Positions 36,528 to 45,331 of a stretch of DNA of 64,000 nt are shown here, in pieces. Origin of the DNA: Dietzia massiliensis (GTDB taxonomy: Bacteria > Actinomycetota > Actinomycetes > Mycobacteriales > Mycobacteriaceae); the NCBI RefSeq assembly GCF_018390595.1, contig NZ_JAHBAV010000007.1, positions 1 through 64,000 of the forward strand. Reading direction: 5' to 3'. The notes beneath the pieces were generated by a model. It saw only the letters and a program-made list of their open reading frames with translations. It had not been told where the DNA came from and ran no database searches. The position numbers and the translations under genes are program-made. Positions within the stretch are counted from its first letter, which is position 1; each line of letters starts with the position of its first letter.

Positions 36528-36533
36528 CCGGCG

Positions 36534-38192
36534 TCAGCGCGGTGCGATCGTCGTGACCTGGTAGTCGCCCGCGGCGTGGCGGGCGCGGATCCGGATCTTG
36601 TCGAACTTTCCGACGGTGGTCTGGGGGATGTGGTCGACGAACGCCCAGTGATCGGGGCGTTTCCACGGCTCGACGAGCCCGTCGAGCCCGTCCCACAGCG
36701 AGCGGGCGGTCGCGGTGGCGCCGGCCTTGAGGCGGACCAGCACGAGGGGCCGGTTGCCCCAGCGTTCGTCCGGCACGCCGACGACCGCGACCTCCGCGAC
36801 CCGGTCGTCCCGCAGCACCGCGTGCTCGAGTTCGACGGTCGAGATCAGCTCTCCCCCGGAGGCGATGATGTCGTCGACCCGGTCGACCACGTCGAGGTAG
36901 CCCCTCGGCGAGATGGTGCCCACGTCGCCGGTGCGTAGCCACCCGTCGACGAACCGGTCGGACGCCTCGTCCCCGAGGTATCCGGCGGTGACCCACGGTC
37001 CGCGGATCTGGAGTTCGCCGGCGGACCACCCGTCGTTCGGCTGCACCCGGTCGCCGTCGACGAGGCGGGCCTGGACGCCGGCGGGGAACCTGCCCTGGCC
37101 GAGCATCTGTGCGCGTCGGTAGGTGGCCGACGAGTGCGGATCCGGGCGGGCGAACGTGGCGATCGGGCTGGATTCGGTGAGGCCGTAGGCCTGCATGATC
37201 GTGACGCCGTGGCGCTTGACGAACGCGTCGAACAGCGCCTCGGGCACGGGGGAACCGCCGACGAGGACCTCGCTGAGGTGGCCGACCTGCTGGGGGTTCG
37301 TCTCGAGGCGTTGGAGGAGACGTTGGAGAGTGGCGGGTGTGGTCGCCATCTTGTTGGGTCGGTAGGTGCCGAGGAGTCCGGCGACGTCGGCGCCGGTGCT
37401 CATCACCTTTCCCGGGCGCGGCCTGGCGGTGATGACGCCCGCGCCGGACATGAACGCCGCGTAGGGGAGTCCCCACGACATGACGTGGTACATGGGGATG
37501 GTGGTCAGGACGGTGTCGCCGCTGCGCAGCGCCGCGCTCTCGGCCATGCACATCTGCATGGAGTGGAGCCAGATGGACCGGTGGGTGTAGGCGACGCCCT
37601 TGGAGGCGCCGGTGGTGCCCGACGTGTAGGCGATGGCCGCCGCGGAGCGCTCGTCGAGTTCGGGCCACGGGTAGGTGGTGGGTTGCCCGTCGAGGAGGGC
37701 CTCGAGGGCGTGGACCTCGGCGCGCAGGTCACCGGGGGCGGAGGTGACGGTGGCGTCGACGACGACGAGGTGGCGCAGCGTCTCGACCTGTGCGGCAACG
37801 GCGTACGCCGAGGGGAGCAGTTCGGGATCGACCAGGATCACCTCGACCCGGTTGTCCCTCAGGGCGGAGAGGATGAAGTCCTGGGAACGGAGGATGTTCA
37901 CGGGGAGTGCGACGGCGCCCATGGCCGGCAGCGCGAACATGAACTCGACGACCTCCGTGCGGGCGCCGGAGAGGATGCCCACCACGTCGCCGGGGCGCAC
38001 GTCGAGGCCGGCGAGCGCGTGTGCGGTGGCGGCGGCGCGGGAGGCGACGACGTCGAAGCGGACGGGCCGTGGCTCGAGGTCGCCGACGAATCCGGTGACG
38101 GTGGAACCGCCGTGTCGCTCGGCGGCGTGCTCGAGGATGCGGGAGACGAGCAACGGCGTGTCCGCCATGGTTCCGAACACGGTCACCTCCAC
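36534..38192 (-). CDS. Acyl-CoA synthetase (AMP-binding, FadD-like)
   Basis: The 552-residue adenylate-forming enzyme activates a carboxylic acid through acyl-AMP to acyl-CoA. The P-loop is YTSGTTGASKGVAYTH (about residue 190), MQAYGLTESSP is motif A5, WLRTGDVG is A7, and TVGKFDKIRIR carries the catalytic C-terminal Lys. The size and motifs fit medium- or long-chain ligases; the chain length cannot be told. No beta-oxidation genes are adjacent. The GTG at 38192 is supported by GGAGGG about 8 bp upstream; an ATG at 38168 is the alternative. It is divergent from rho. Confidence 0.88.
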   Translation of the reverse strand: MEVTVFGTMADTPLLVSRILEHAAERHGGSTVTGFVGDLEPRPVRFDVVASRAAATAHALAGLDVRPGDVVGILSGARTEVVEFMFALPAMGAVALPVNILRSQDFILSALRDNRVEVILVDPELLPSAYAVAAQVETLRHLVVVDATVTSAPGDLRAEVHALEALLDGQPTTYPWPELDERSAAAIAYTSGTTGASKGVAYTHRSIWLHSMQMCMAESAALRSGDTVLTTIPMYHVMSWGLPYAAFMSGAGVITARPRPGKVMSTGADVAGLLGTYRPNKMATTPATLQRLLQRLETNPQQVGHLSEVLVGGSPVPEALFDAFVKRHGVTIMQAYGLTESSPIATFARPDPHSSATYRRAQMLGQGRFPAGVQARLVDGDRVQPNDGWSAGELQIRGPWVTAGYLGDEASDRFVDGWLRTGDVGTISPRGYLDVVDRVDDIIASGGELISTVELEHAVLRDDRVAEVAVVGVPDERWGNRPLVLVRLKAGATATARSLWDGLDGLVEPWKRPDHWAFVDHIPQTTVGKFDKIRIRARHAAGDYQVTTIAPR

Positions 38193-38617
38193 GTCGTGCG
38201 CCCTCCGGTGTGGTGTACGTTACCGGCCCGGGAGACCGCCCCTCACGCCGGTCGCGACCCGCGCGAGGGGGATGTGCGCGAGATCGGCATCCGGGTAGTA
38301 TGCTGGTCCTCAGTCACGGGCGCCCGGTCGTCCCCGCGTCCCGAGTCATCCCACTTCCATTCCCGCCGCAGCAGGTCGGTATGGCGTGGGTCGGTCTCGG
38401 TCGGAGCGGCCGATCGGCGAGTGGCATACAGGGATCCCCCGCATCGGGCGGTTCTCCCCTCGCGTGGATCCCCCTCAGACGAAAGACCCGTGCCCGGCCA
38501 TGGTGCCGGTGCGGAAGGCCCACGTGGCCACCCCGGGACGCCGAGTCCGCTTCCCGGACACCTGCTCGATGCGAGGCGGAACACACCGCCCCGGCCCCGG
38601 GCCCAGAAAGGATCCTT
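38193..38617. promoter_or_regulatory. Long rho leader / divergent intergenic region
   Basis: This 425-bp stretch has no credible gene: the reading frames through it have no Shine-Dalgarno and no recognisable protein. A TAGTATGCT patch at 38296-38304 is the best -10-like sequence and would give a rho leader of roughly 310 nt. The leader is rich in short C-runs. Autoregulation of rho by attenuation in a long leader is known from E. coli; a similar role here is inferred. Confidence 0.45.
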
Positions 38618-40798
38618 GTGACCTCGACGGACACCACTTCCACCCCGCCCCAGGGTGCCGCGCTGTCGGCGATGCGACTGCCCGAGCTCAAGGCACTGGC
38701 GCAGCAGATGGGCCTCAAGGGCCTCTCGGGTAAGCGCAAAGGCGACCTCGTCGCGATGATCGAAGGCGCGCGAGGCGGCCGCCCCGCTCAGTCCGACGCG
38801 CCGCGCCGTGCCGAGACCCCGCGTCAGGCCGAGACCCCGCGCCGGGCAGAGACCCCGCGCCGGGCGGAGACCCCGCGCGAAGCCGAGGCGACGAGCCGGG
38901 CAGACGCACCGCAGCAGACGGACGCGCCCCGCCGCGCGGAGGAACAGGCGCGGTCCGAGTCTCCCTCGGCCGATGAATCGGCACCGTCGACCGGCGCGGG
39001 TCGCCGGGGACGCGGCAACCGCGCGGACAACGCGGGGGAGAAGGCGCGCAACGGCGCCGACGGCGGCGAGTCGGCACCGGCGGGCGACGAGGGCGGCTCC
39101 CAGGGCGACGGACGCGCCCAGGGCGACCGGTCGCGCCGCGAGGACGGCAGCCGCGGTGGTCAGCGGCAGGGGCGCGGTCAGCAGAACCGCGACCAGGACA
39201 CCCGTGACCAGCAGGGCGGCCGCAGCGACCGCGGCAGCCAGGGCGGCCGGAACAACCAGGGTGGCCGCAACGACCAGAACGACCAGGGCGGCCGGAACAA
39301 CCAGGGTGGTCGCAACGACCAGAACGATCAGGGCGGCCGGAACAACCAGGGTGGTCGCAACGACCAGGGTGGTCGCAGCGACCAGGGTGGTCGCAGCGAC
39401 CAGGACGGTCAGAGCAACCGGAACGACCAGGGCGGCCAGGACGGCGGCGACAACGGCCCCCGTGGCGACGGCCAGAACCGCGACGACGATGGCGGCGGGG
39501 GCCGCGGTCGTCGTGGTCGCCGCCGTCGCGAGCGCAACCGTGGCGGCAACCGCCCGGCCGAGGGTGAGACCGAGGTGCGGGAGGACGACGTCCTCCAGCC
39601 GGTCGCGGGCATTCTCGACGTCCTCGACAACTACGCCTTTGTCCGCACCTCCGGATACCTCGCCGGCAACAACGACGTCTACGTGTCGATGAACATGATC
39701 CGTCGCTACGGGTTGCGTCGCGGTGACGCGATCACCGGCGCGGTCAAGATGCCCCGTGACGGGCAGTCCGACGGACAGTACGACGGTCCGGGCGGCGGCC
39801 AGGGTGGCGGCCGCGGTGGCGGACAGGGTGGCAAGAACCGGGCGAAGTTCAATCCGCTCGCCCGCATCGACACGGTCAACGGCGGCCCGGCGGACCAGGC
39901 CCGCCAGCGTCCGGAGTTCTCCAAGCTCACCCCGCTGTACCCCAACCAGCGGCTGCGGCTCGAGACGGAGAAGAACATCATCTCCACCCGCGTGATCGAC
40001 CTGATCATGCCGATCGGCAAGGGGCAGCGCGCCCTCATCGTGTCGCCGCCGAAGGCCGGTAAGACCACGATCCTGCAGAACATCGCCAACGCGATCGCCA
40101 CGAACAATCCCGAATGCCACCTCATGGTCGTGCTCGTCGACGAGCGACCGGAGGAGGTCACCGACATGCAGAGGTCGGTCAAGGGCGAGGTCATCGCCTC
40201 CACCTTCGACCGTCCGCCGTCAGACCACACCCAGGTCGCAGAGCTCGCGATCGAGCGTGCGAAGCGGCTGGTGGAGCTGGGCCAGGACGTGGTCGTCCTC
40301 CTCGACTCGATCACGCGTCTCGGTCGCGCCTACAACAACTCGTCCCCGGCCTCGGGGCGCATCCTGTCCGGCGGTGTCGACTCGACCGCCCTGTACCCGC
40401 CCAAGCGGTTCCTCGGCGCGGCACGCAACATCGAGAACGGCGGGTCCCTGACAATCATCGCGACCGCGATGGTCGAGACCGGCTCGGCCGGTGACACCGT
40501 GATCTTCGAGGAGTTCAAGGGCACCGGCAACGCCGAGCTCAAGCTGGACCGTCGGATCGCCGAGCGCCGGGTCTTCCCCGCCGTCGACGTCGGCCCCTCG
40601 GGCACCCGCAAGGAGGAGCTGCTCATGAGCCCCGAGGAGGCGGGCATCATGCACAAGCTCCGCCGGGTGCTCTCGGGTCTGGACACCCACCAGGCCATCG
40701 ACCTGCTCATGTCGCAGCTGCGCAAGACCAACACCAACTACGAGTTCCTGTTGCAGGTGGCCAAGACGACGCCCACGCTGCCGCAGGACGAGGAGTGA
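38618..40798 (+). CDS. rho: Transcription termination factor Rho with large disordered insertion
   Basis: The 726-residue protein has an N-terminal Rho-N helical domain ([34 protein letters not shown]), then a ~270-residue low-complexity insert. A cold-shock RNA-binding domain ([27 protein letters not shown]) and the hexameric ATPase with [11 protein letters not shown] (Walker A), [15 protein letters not shown] (Walker B) and the Q/R loops follow. It ends transcription at C-rich sites. The insert begins with 18-nt repeats encoding RRAETP and continues with Arg/Gly/Asn/Gln/Asp-rich 15-residue repeats; comparable inserts occur in Micrococcus and Mycobacterium Rho. The GTG at 38618 lies just ahead of the Rho-N domain, after GAAAGGATC. 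It overlaps prfA by 4 bp. Confidence 0.95.
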   Translation: MTSTDTTSTPPQGAALSAMRLPELKALAQQMGLKGLSGKRKGDLVAMIEGARGGRPAQSDAPRRAETPRQAETPRRAETPRRAETPREAEATSRADAPQQTDAPRRAEEQARSESPSADESAPSTGAGRRGRGNRADNAGEKARNGADGGESAPAGDEGGSQGDGRAQGDRSRREDGSRGGQRQGRGQQNRDQDTRDQQGGRSDRGSQGGRNNQGGRNDQNDQGGRNNQGGRNDQNDQGGRNNQGGRNDQGGRSDQGGRSDQDGQSNRNDQGGQDGGDNGPRGDGQNRDDDGGGGRGRRGRRRRERNRGGNRPAEGETEVREDDVLQPVAGILDVLDNYAFVRTSGYLAGNNDVYVSMNMIRRYGLRRGDAITGAVKMPRDGQSDGQYDGPGGGQGGGRGGGQGGKNRAKFNPLARIDTVNGGPADQARQRPEFSKLTPLYPNQRLRLETEKNIISTRVIDLIMPIGKGQRALIVSPPKAGKTTILQNIANAIATNNPECHLMVVLVDERPEEVTDMQRSVKGEVIASTFDRPPSDHTQVAELAIERAKRLVELGQDVVVLLDSITRLGRAYNNSSPASGRILSGGVDSTALYPPKRFLGAARNIENGGSLTIIATAMVETGSAGDTVIFEEFKGTGNAELKLDRRIAERRVFPAVDVGPSGTRKEELLMSPEEAGIMHKLRRVLSGLDTHQAIDLLMSQLRKTNTNYEFLLQVAKTTPTLPQDEE
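38804..38875 (+). repeat. Four tandem 18-nt repeats in rho
   Basis: The units at 38804, 38822, 38840 and 38858 each encode an RRAETP or RQAETP hexapeptide (C-G-C-C-G-N-G-C-N-G-A-G-A-C-C-C-C-G). They lie in frame and mark the start of the disordered insert of Rho. Copy number could vary by slippage. Confidence 0.85.
39239..39400 (+). repeat. Tandem 45-nt and 18-nt repeats in rho
   Basis: Two nearly identical 45-nt units (39239-39283, 39284-39328) encode [15 protein letters not shown]. They are followed by a partial third copy and then two 18-nt units encoding QGGRSD (39365-39382, 39383-39400). All are in frame. The DNA similarity between copies suggests recent duplication. Confidence 0.9.
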
Positions 40799-41880
40799 CC
40801 CAGGGCGCGGGACGGTCGCCGTCCTCGATCGACGACGTCCTGTCCGAGTACGGGGGCCTCGAGGCGCAGCTGTCCGACCCGACGTTGCACGAGGACGCGG
40901 CCGCCGCGCGCCGGGTCGGCAAGCGGTTCGCCGAGTTGACCCCGATCGTGCAGTGTCACCGCGCGCTGGTCTCGACGCGCGACGACGCCGCCGCGGCCCG
41001 CGAGCTCGCGGGGGACGACTCGTCGTTCGCCGAGGAAGCCGACCGTCTCGACGCCGAGGCCGCCGAGCTCGAGGCACGACTGGCGGACCTCCTCGCGCCC
41101 CGCGACCCGCACGACGCCGACGACGTGGTCATGGAGATCAAGTCCGGCGAAGGCGGTGAGGAGTCCGCGCTGTTCGCAGCCGACCTGGCGCGCATGTACA
41201 CGCGGTACGCCGAGAAGCACGGGTGGATCGTCGAGGTCCTCGGCGTCACCGAGTCCGACCTCGGCGGCTACAAGGACGCATCGTTCTCCATCCGCTCCCG
41301 CCAGCCGTCCCGCGACGGGGTCTGGTCGCGACTGAAGTTCGAGGGCGGCGTGCACCGGGTGCAGCGGGTGCCCGTCACCGAGTCGCAGGGACGTGTCCAC
41401 ACCTCGGCCGCCGGGGTGCTGGTCTTCCCGGAGCCGGAGGACGTCGGCCCGGTGGAGATCGACGAGTCGGATCTGCGGATCGACGTCTACCGCTCGTCCG
41501 GCAAGGGCGGGCAGGGCGTCAACACCACGGACTCCGCGGTGCGCATCACCCATCTGCCCACCGGCACGGTCGTCACGTGTCAGAACGAGCGCAGCCAGTT
41601 GCAGAACAAGCAGCGCGCACTCCAGGTGCTCGCCGCGCGGCTGCAGGCCGCCGCGGAGGAGGCCGCCGGGGCGGAGGCGGCGGAGGGGCGGGCCAGCCAG
41701 GTCCGCACCGTCGACCGCTCGGAGCGCATCCGCACCTACAACTACCCGGAGAACCGCATCGCCGACCACCGGGTCGGGTTCAAGGCCCACAATCTCGACG
41801 CCGTGCTGGACGGCGACCTCGACGCGGTGCTCGACGCGCTCGCCGCCGAGGAGCGCCGTCGCCGCATGGAACAGGCCTAG
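40795..41880 (+). CDS. prfA: Peptide chain release factor 1
   Basis: The 361-residue class I release factor reads UAA and UAG. The tripeptide anticodon region lies in the middle domain ([16 protein letters not shown]), and the peptidyl-hydrolysis motif is [18 protein letters not shown], containing [20 protein letters not shown] near the end is also diagnostic of RF1. The GGQ Gln is the target of the methyltransferase encoded next. The GTG start overlaps the rho stop by 4 bp. In mycobacteria rpmE (ribosomal protein L31) lies between rho and prfA; here there is no room for it. Confidence 0.95.
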   Translation: MTQGAGRSPSSIDDVLSEYGGLEAQLSDPTLHEDAAAARRVGKRFAELTPIVQCHRALVSTRDDAAAARELAGDDSSFAEEADRLDAEAAELEARLADLLAPRDPHDADDVVMEIKSGEGGEESALFAADLARMYTRYAEKHGWIVEVLGVTESDLGGYKDASFSIRSRQPSRDGVWSRLKFEGGVHRVQRVPVTESQGRVHTSAAGVLVFPEPEDVGPVEIDESDLRIDVYRSSGKGGQGVNTTDSAVRITHLPTGTVVTCQNERSQLQNKQRALQVLAARLQAAAEEAAGAEAAEGRASQVRTVDRSERIRTYNYPENRIADHRVGFKAHNLDAVLDGDLDAVLDALAAEERRRRMEQA

Positions 41881-41903
41881 CCCCGTGGAAGGCGGCTGAC
41901 GTC

Positions 41904-42872
41904 GTGGATCCCCGCCCCGCCCCGGCCGCCGAGGTGGTGCGCTCGGCGACCCGGACGCTGCAGGCGGCCGGTGTCGACTCCGCGCACGCCGAGGCACAGC
42001 TCATCTGCGCCCACGTCCTCGGCATCGATCGCGGCCGACTCATGATCGCCGACGACCTCGACGCCACGGCGGTGGCCGAGGTCGAGCGCATCGTCGCCGC
42101 CCGTGCGCGAGACCGGACGCCCCTGCAGTACCTGCTGGGCCGCGCGGCCTCGGGTCGGCTCGACCTGGCCGTCGGGCCCGGCGTGTTCATCCCGCGCCCG
42201 GAGACCGAACTGCTCGTCGAGTGGACCCTCGCCGCCCTGCCCGCGCCCACGCCCGAACCCGGACCGGTGGTGGTGGACCTGTGCGCCGGCAGCGGCACGA
42301 TCGCGTTGGAGATCGCCCACGCCCGGCCGGACGCCCGCGTGCACGCCGTCGAACTGCACGACGCGGCCCTCGAGTGGCTCCGCCGCAACGCGGACGAGCG
42401 GGCGGCGGCGGGGGACGCCCCGGTCGAGGTCCACCGCGCCGACGCCACCGATATCGAGACCCTCGCGCACCTGCGGGGCCGGGTCGCGGCCGTCGTGTCC
42501 AACCCGCCGTACATCCCCGTGACCGACGACCTACCCGCCGAGGTCCTCGCGCACGAGCCGGCCACCGCGCTGTTCGGGGGAGGGGACGGCCTCGTCGTCG
42601 TCGTCCCCCTCGTCGACCTCGCGGCAGCGCTCCTCGCGCCCGGCGGCCTCCTCGCCGTCGAGCACGACGACACGACCGGCGACGCGGTCGCCGCGGTGGT
42701 CTCCGCGCAGGGGGGTTTCGGTACCGTGGAGCAGCACACCGACCTCGCCGGTCGGCCGCGGTTCGTCACCGCGAGGCGACTCGACGCGCGCCGCGGCGCC
42801 GTCGGCGACCACAGTGGCAACAACGACGACGACGAGGTCGTCACGAGCGCCCGGAAGGGGACCACCCGGTGA
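41904..42872 (+). CDS. prmC: Release factor glutamine methyltransferase
   Basis: The 322-residue SAM-dependent enzyme methylates the Gln of the GGQ motif in release factors. The N-terminal helical substrate domain (residues 1-75) is followed by FIPRPETELLVEW, the SAM site VVDLCAGSGTIALEIA, and the diagnostic NPPY motif in VVSNPPYIPV. The last ~35 residues form a charged extension (DHSGNNDDDEVVTSARK) absent from shorter homologues. The GTG at 41904 has GAAGG 11 bp upstream; the gene directly follows its substrate gene prfA. It overlaps the next gene by 4 bp. Confidence 0.92.
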   Translation: MDPRPAPAAEVVRSATRTLQAAGVDSAHAEAQLICAHVLGIDRGRLMIADDLDATAVAEVERIVAARARDRTPLQYLLGRAASGRLDLAVGPGVFIPRPETELLVEWTLAALPAPTPEPGPVVVDLCAGSGTIALEIAHARPDARVHAVELHDAALEWLRRNADERAAAGDAPVEVHRADATDIETLAHLRGRVAAVVSNPPYIPVTDDLPAEVLAHEPATALFGGGDGLVVVVPLVDLAAALLAPGGLLAVEHDDTTGDAVAAVVSAQGGFGTVEQHTDLAGRPRFVTARRLDARRGAVGDHSGNNDDDEVVTSARKGTTR

Positions 42873-43522
42873 CCATCACCTACGACTGCACCGAGGACAC
42901 CGGCCGCGAGGTCGGCCTCAGCTCCGCGGCCGGCGCCCTGCGCGCGGGCAGGCTGGTCGTCACCCCCACCGACACGCTCTACGGCATCGCCGCCGACGCC
43001 TTCGACCCCGACGCCGTCAACCTGCTGCTGTCGGCCAAGCACCGCGGCCCCGACATGCCCGTCCCCGTCCTGGTCGGATCGTGGGAGACCATCGACGGCC
43101 TCGTCGTGAGCACGCCCGCCCCCGCCCGCGACCTCATCCGCGCCTTCTGGCCCGGCGGGCTGAGCCTCATCGTCCACCAGGCGCCGTCGCTGAACTGGAA
43201 CCTGGGGCACACCCGCGGCACCGTCATGCTGCGCATGCCGCTGCATCCGGTGGCCATCGAGCTCCTCCGGGAGGTCGGCCCGCTCGCGGTGTCCAGCGCC
43301 AACGTCTCCGGACAGCCGCCGGCGACGACCGTCGCCCAGGCGCGCGAGCAGCTCGGCGACTCGGTCGCCGTGTACCTCGACGGCGGTCCCTGCGCGATCG
43401 GGGCCCCGTCGACGATCGTCGACCTCACCGGGGCCGCCCCGCGCATCGTGCGTGAGGGAGCGGTGACCGCCGAGCGCGTCGGAGAGGTCCTCGGCATCGA
43501 CCCCGCGGCCCTGCGCGGCTGA
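42869..43522 (+). CDS. L-threonylcarbamoyladenylate synthase (Sua5/YrdC/TsaC family)
   Basis: The 217-residue enzyme condenses threonine, bicarbonate and ATP to threonylcarbamoyl-AMP, the first step of the t6A37 tRNA modification. TPTDTLYGIAADAF, the KHRGPDMPVPVLVG segment (substrate-binding Lys and Arg), and LAVSSANVSGQPP are the family signatures. The short form without the C-terminal Sua5 domain is present. It starts in a GTGA overlap with prmC. This matches Rv1301 in the rho-atp neighbourhood. Confidence 0.93.
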   Translation: MTITYDCTEDTGREVGLSSAAGALRAGRLVVTPTDTLYGIAADAFDPDAVNLLLSAKHRGPDMPVPVLVGSWETIDGLVVSTPAPARDLIRAFWPGGLSLIVHQAPSLNWNLGHTRGTVMLRMPLHPVAIELLREVGPLAVSSANVSGQPPATTVAQAREQLGDSVAVYLDGGPCAIGAPSTIVDLTGAAPRIVREGAVTAERVGEVLGIDPAALRG

Positions 43523-43525
43523 GCT

Positions 43526-44686
43526 GTGGGCATCGGGATCCCGTTCCGGGAGCTCCTGCTCATCGGTGTCGCCGCCGGCCTCGTCACCTTCGTCGTGACC
43601 GGGCTGGTCAGGGGAGTGGCGCCCGCGATCGGCGGACTCGCGTACCCGCGTGAGCGAGACGTGCACGTCGTGCCCACACCCCGGCTCGGCGGGGTCGGCG
43701 TCTTCACCGGGATGCTCGTCGCCGTCTACCTCGCCGCCCAGCTCCCCGCCCTCAACAGGGCGTTCCCGCCCTTCGCGCCCGACGTCGAGGCCACCATCAT
43801 CGCCGGAGGCGTGATCGTCCTGGTGGGGATCGTCGACGACATCCTCGGCCTCGGTGCCGTCACGAAGCTCGCCGGCCAGGCCGCCGCCGCCGGCGTCCTG
43901 GTCGCCATGGGCGTGTCGTGGACCCTCGTGTACCTGCCGTTCGGCGACGGCAACATCCTCGTCCTGGACCAGCTGCAGGCCGGGCTGCTCACCGTCGTGT
44001 TCACACTGGCGATCGTCAACGCGATGAACTTCGTCGACGGGCTCGACGGGCTCGCCGCCGGACTCGGCGCGATCGCCGCGCTCGCCATCTGCGTGTTCTC
44101 CGTGGGGATCATGCTCGACCAGGGCGGAACGGTAGGCGCCTATCCGCCGGCGCTCGTCACCGCCGTGCTCGCGGGCGCGCTCCTGGGCTTCCTTCCCCAC
44201 AACTTCCAGCCCGCGCGCATCTTCATGGGCGACTCCGGGTCGATGCTCATCGGGTTGGTGCTCGCCGCGGCCTCCACCAGCGCGTCCGGGAAGATCTCGC
44301 AGAGCCTGTACGGGCCGCAGGAGATGATCGTGCTGCTCTCCCCGGTGATCGTCGTGGCCGCGGCGATGTTCGTCCCCGTCCTGGACCTCGTCATGGCGGT
44401 CGTCCGCCGCGTCGGGGCGGGGCGAAGCCCGTTCGCGCCCGACAAGATGCACCTCCACCACCGGCTCCTCGCGCTGGGGCACTCCCACCGCCGCGTCGCC
44501 CTCGTGATCTACGCGTGGGTCTCGCTCATCGCCTTCGGCGCCGTGGGCGCGACCATGCTGCCCACCGAGGTGATCGTGCCGCTCGTCGCCGCCGGTCTGC
44601 TCTCCGTGCTGGCCGCGACCCTGGTGCCGCGCCTCCGCAGCTCCCGGGCGCAACATCACTCGGGAGGCAAGACCGCGTCCCGCTAG
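43526..44686 (+). CDS. wecA: Polyprenyl-phosphate GlcNAc-1-phosphate transferase
   Basis: The 386-residue membrane protein of the MraY/WecA family has about 11 transmembrane helices. Cytoplasmic loops show GIVDDILGLG, NFVDGLDGLAAG (Asp-rich Mg2+ site), FMGDSGSMLIG and the HLHHRLL motif that favours UDP-GlcNAc. It transfers GlcNAc-1-phosphate to decaprenyl phosphate, starting the linker that joins arabinogalactan to peptidoglycan in this bacterial order; it corresponds to Rv1302 (rfe). The GTG start lies 3 bp after the previous stop. Confidence 0.92.
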   Translation: MGIGIPFRELLLIGVAAGLVTFVVTGLVRGVAPAIGGLAYPRERDVHVVPTPRLGGVGVFTGMLVAVYLAAQLPALNRAFPPFAPDVEATIIAGGVIVLVGIVDDILGLGAVTKLAGQAAAAGVLVAMGVSWTLVYLPFGDGNILVLDQLQAGLLTVVFTLAIVNAMNFVDGLDGLAAGLGAIAALAICVFSVGIMLDQGGTVGAYPPALVTAVLAGALLGFLPHNFQPARIFMGDSGSMLIGLVLAAASTSASGKISQSLYGPQEMIVLLSPVIVVAAAMFVPVLDLVMAVVRRVGAGRSPFAPDKMHLHHRLLALGHSHRRVALVIYAWVSLIAFGAVGATMLPTEVIVPLVAAGLLSVLAATLVPRLRSSRAQHHSGGKTASR

Positions 44687-44689
44687 GCT
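44684..44689 (+). promoter_or_regulatory. Candidate -10 element of the AtpI-like gene
   Basis: TAGGCT, overlapping the wecA stop codon TAG, ends 7 bp upstream of the ATG at 44697. The spacing suggests a leaderless start at the front of the ATP synthase cluster. Confidence 0.45.
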
Positions 44690-44696
44690 GCACCCC

Positions 44697-45143
44697 ATGA
44701 CAGACACGCCCGCCCCCGCCGATCATCCCGCCGAGAGCCCGCACACCGCCGCGTTGCGCAAGGCGGTCCGGTTCGGTGTCCTGGCCCTGGCCGTGCTCGC
44801 CGTCGTCGGCGCGATCGTCTGGGCGCTCGTCGACGGTCTGCCCGGGTTGTGGGGCGCCCTGATGGGCGCCGGCATCGGCGGGGCGTTCGTCCTCACCACC
44901 GCGATCGTCGTCATCGCCACAGCGCGCTCGGCGCCCCAGACGACCGCGGCGGTCGTGCTGGGCACGTGGCTCCTCAAGCTCGTCGTGGCGATGGGTCTGG
45001 TCGCCGCACTCGCACAGTTCGACTTCTATTCGCACACGGCCTTCGGCGTGACGATCATCGTCGCGCTGGTCGTGGTGCTGGCGGGGGAGACGTGGGCCGT
45101 GCTCAAGGCCCGGACGCCGTACGTCGAACCCACCGTCCCCTGA
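44697..45143 (+). CDS. AtpI-like membrane protein (Rv1303-like)
   Basis: The 148-residue protein has four hydrophobic segments: VLALAVLAVVGAIVWAL, a Gly-rich second, AVVLGTWLLKLVVAMGLVAAL, and TIIVALVVVLAGETWAVL. This is typical of the small membrane protein encoded ahead of atpB. AtpI/UncI proteins assist c-ring assembly in some bacteria; the actinobacterial version is only distantly related, so function is inferred from position. It has its own TAGGCT hexamer. About 190 bp separate it from atpB. Confidence 0.8.
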   Translation: MTDTPAPADHPAESPHTAALRKAVRFGVLALAVLAVVGAIVWALVDGLPGLWGALMGAGIGGAFVLTTAIVVIATARSAPQTTAAVVLGTWLLKLVVAMGLVAALAQFDFYSHTAFGVTIIVALVVVLAGETWAVLKARTPYVEPTVP

Positions 45144-45331
45144 GGGGTGCCCCTGCCATCACGGACCGAGACCGGGGTGTTACTCTTTACGACGGTGAGA
45201 CGAGCACGTCACCGGGCTGCCACGTGGCCTGACGACGTTCGCGCGCTGACCCGATCCGGCCGCGAACTCCGGGCCGCTCACACCGAACGCGCTGGGGCGC
45301 CCGTCGCCCGACACGACCAGGGGAGAACACA
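45144..45331 (+). promoter_or_regulatory. atpB leader region with AT-rich patch
   Basis: This gap contains an AT-rich patch TTACTCTTTAC at about 45180-45190, unusual in this genome and a plausible promoter element for the atp operon. Its last bases hold AGGGGAG (45319-45325), a strong Shine-Dalgarno 6 nt before the CTG at 45332. The small open frames here have no supporting features. Confidence 0.4.

Noticed and set aside
38386-38733. Small protein in the rho leader
   Set aside because: It has no Shine-Dalgarno, no recognisable sequence, and it overlaps the rho start in another frame.
39239-39400. CRISPR-like array
   Set aside because: The repeats are directly tandem without spacers, in frame within rho, and encode a peptide repeat.
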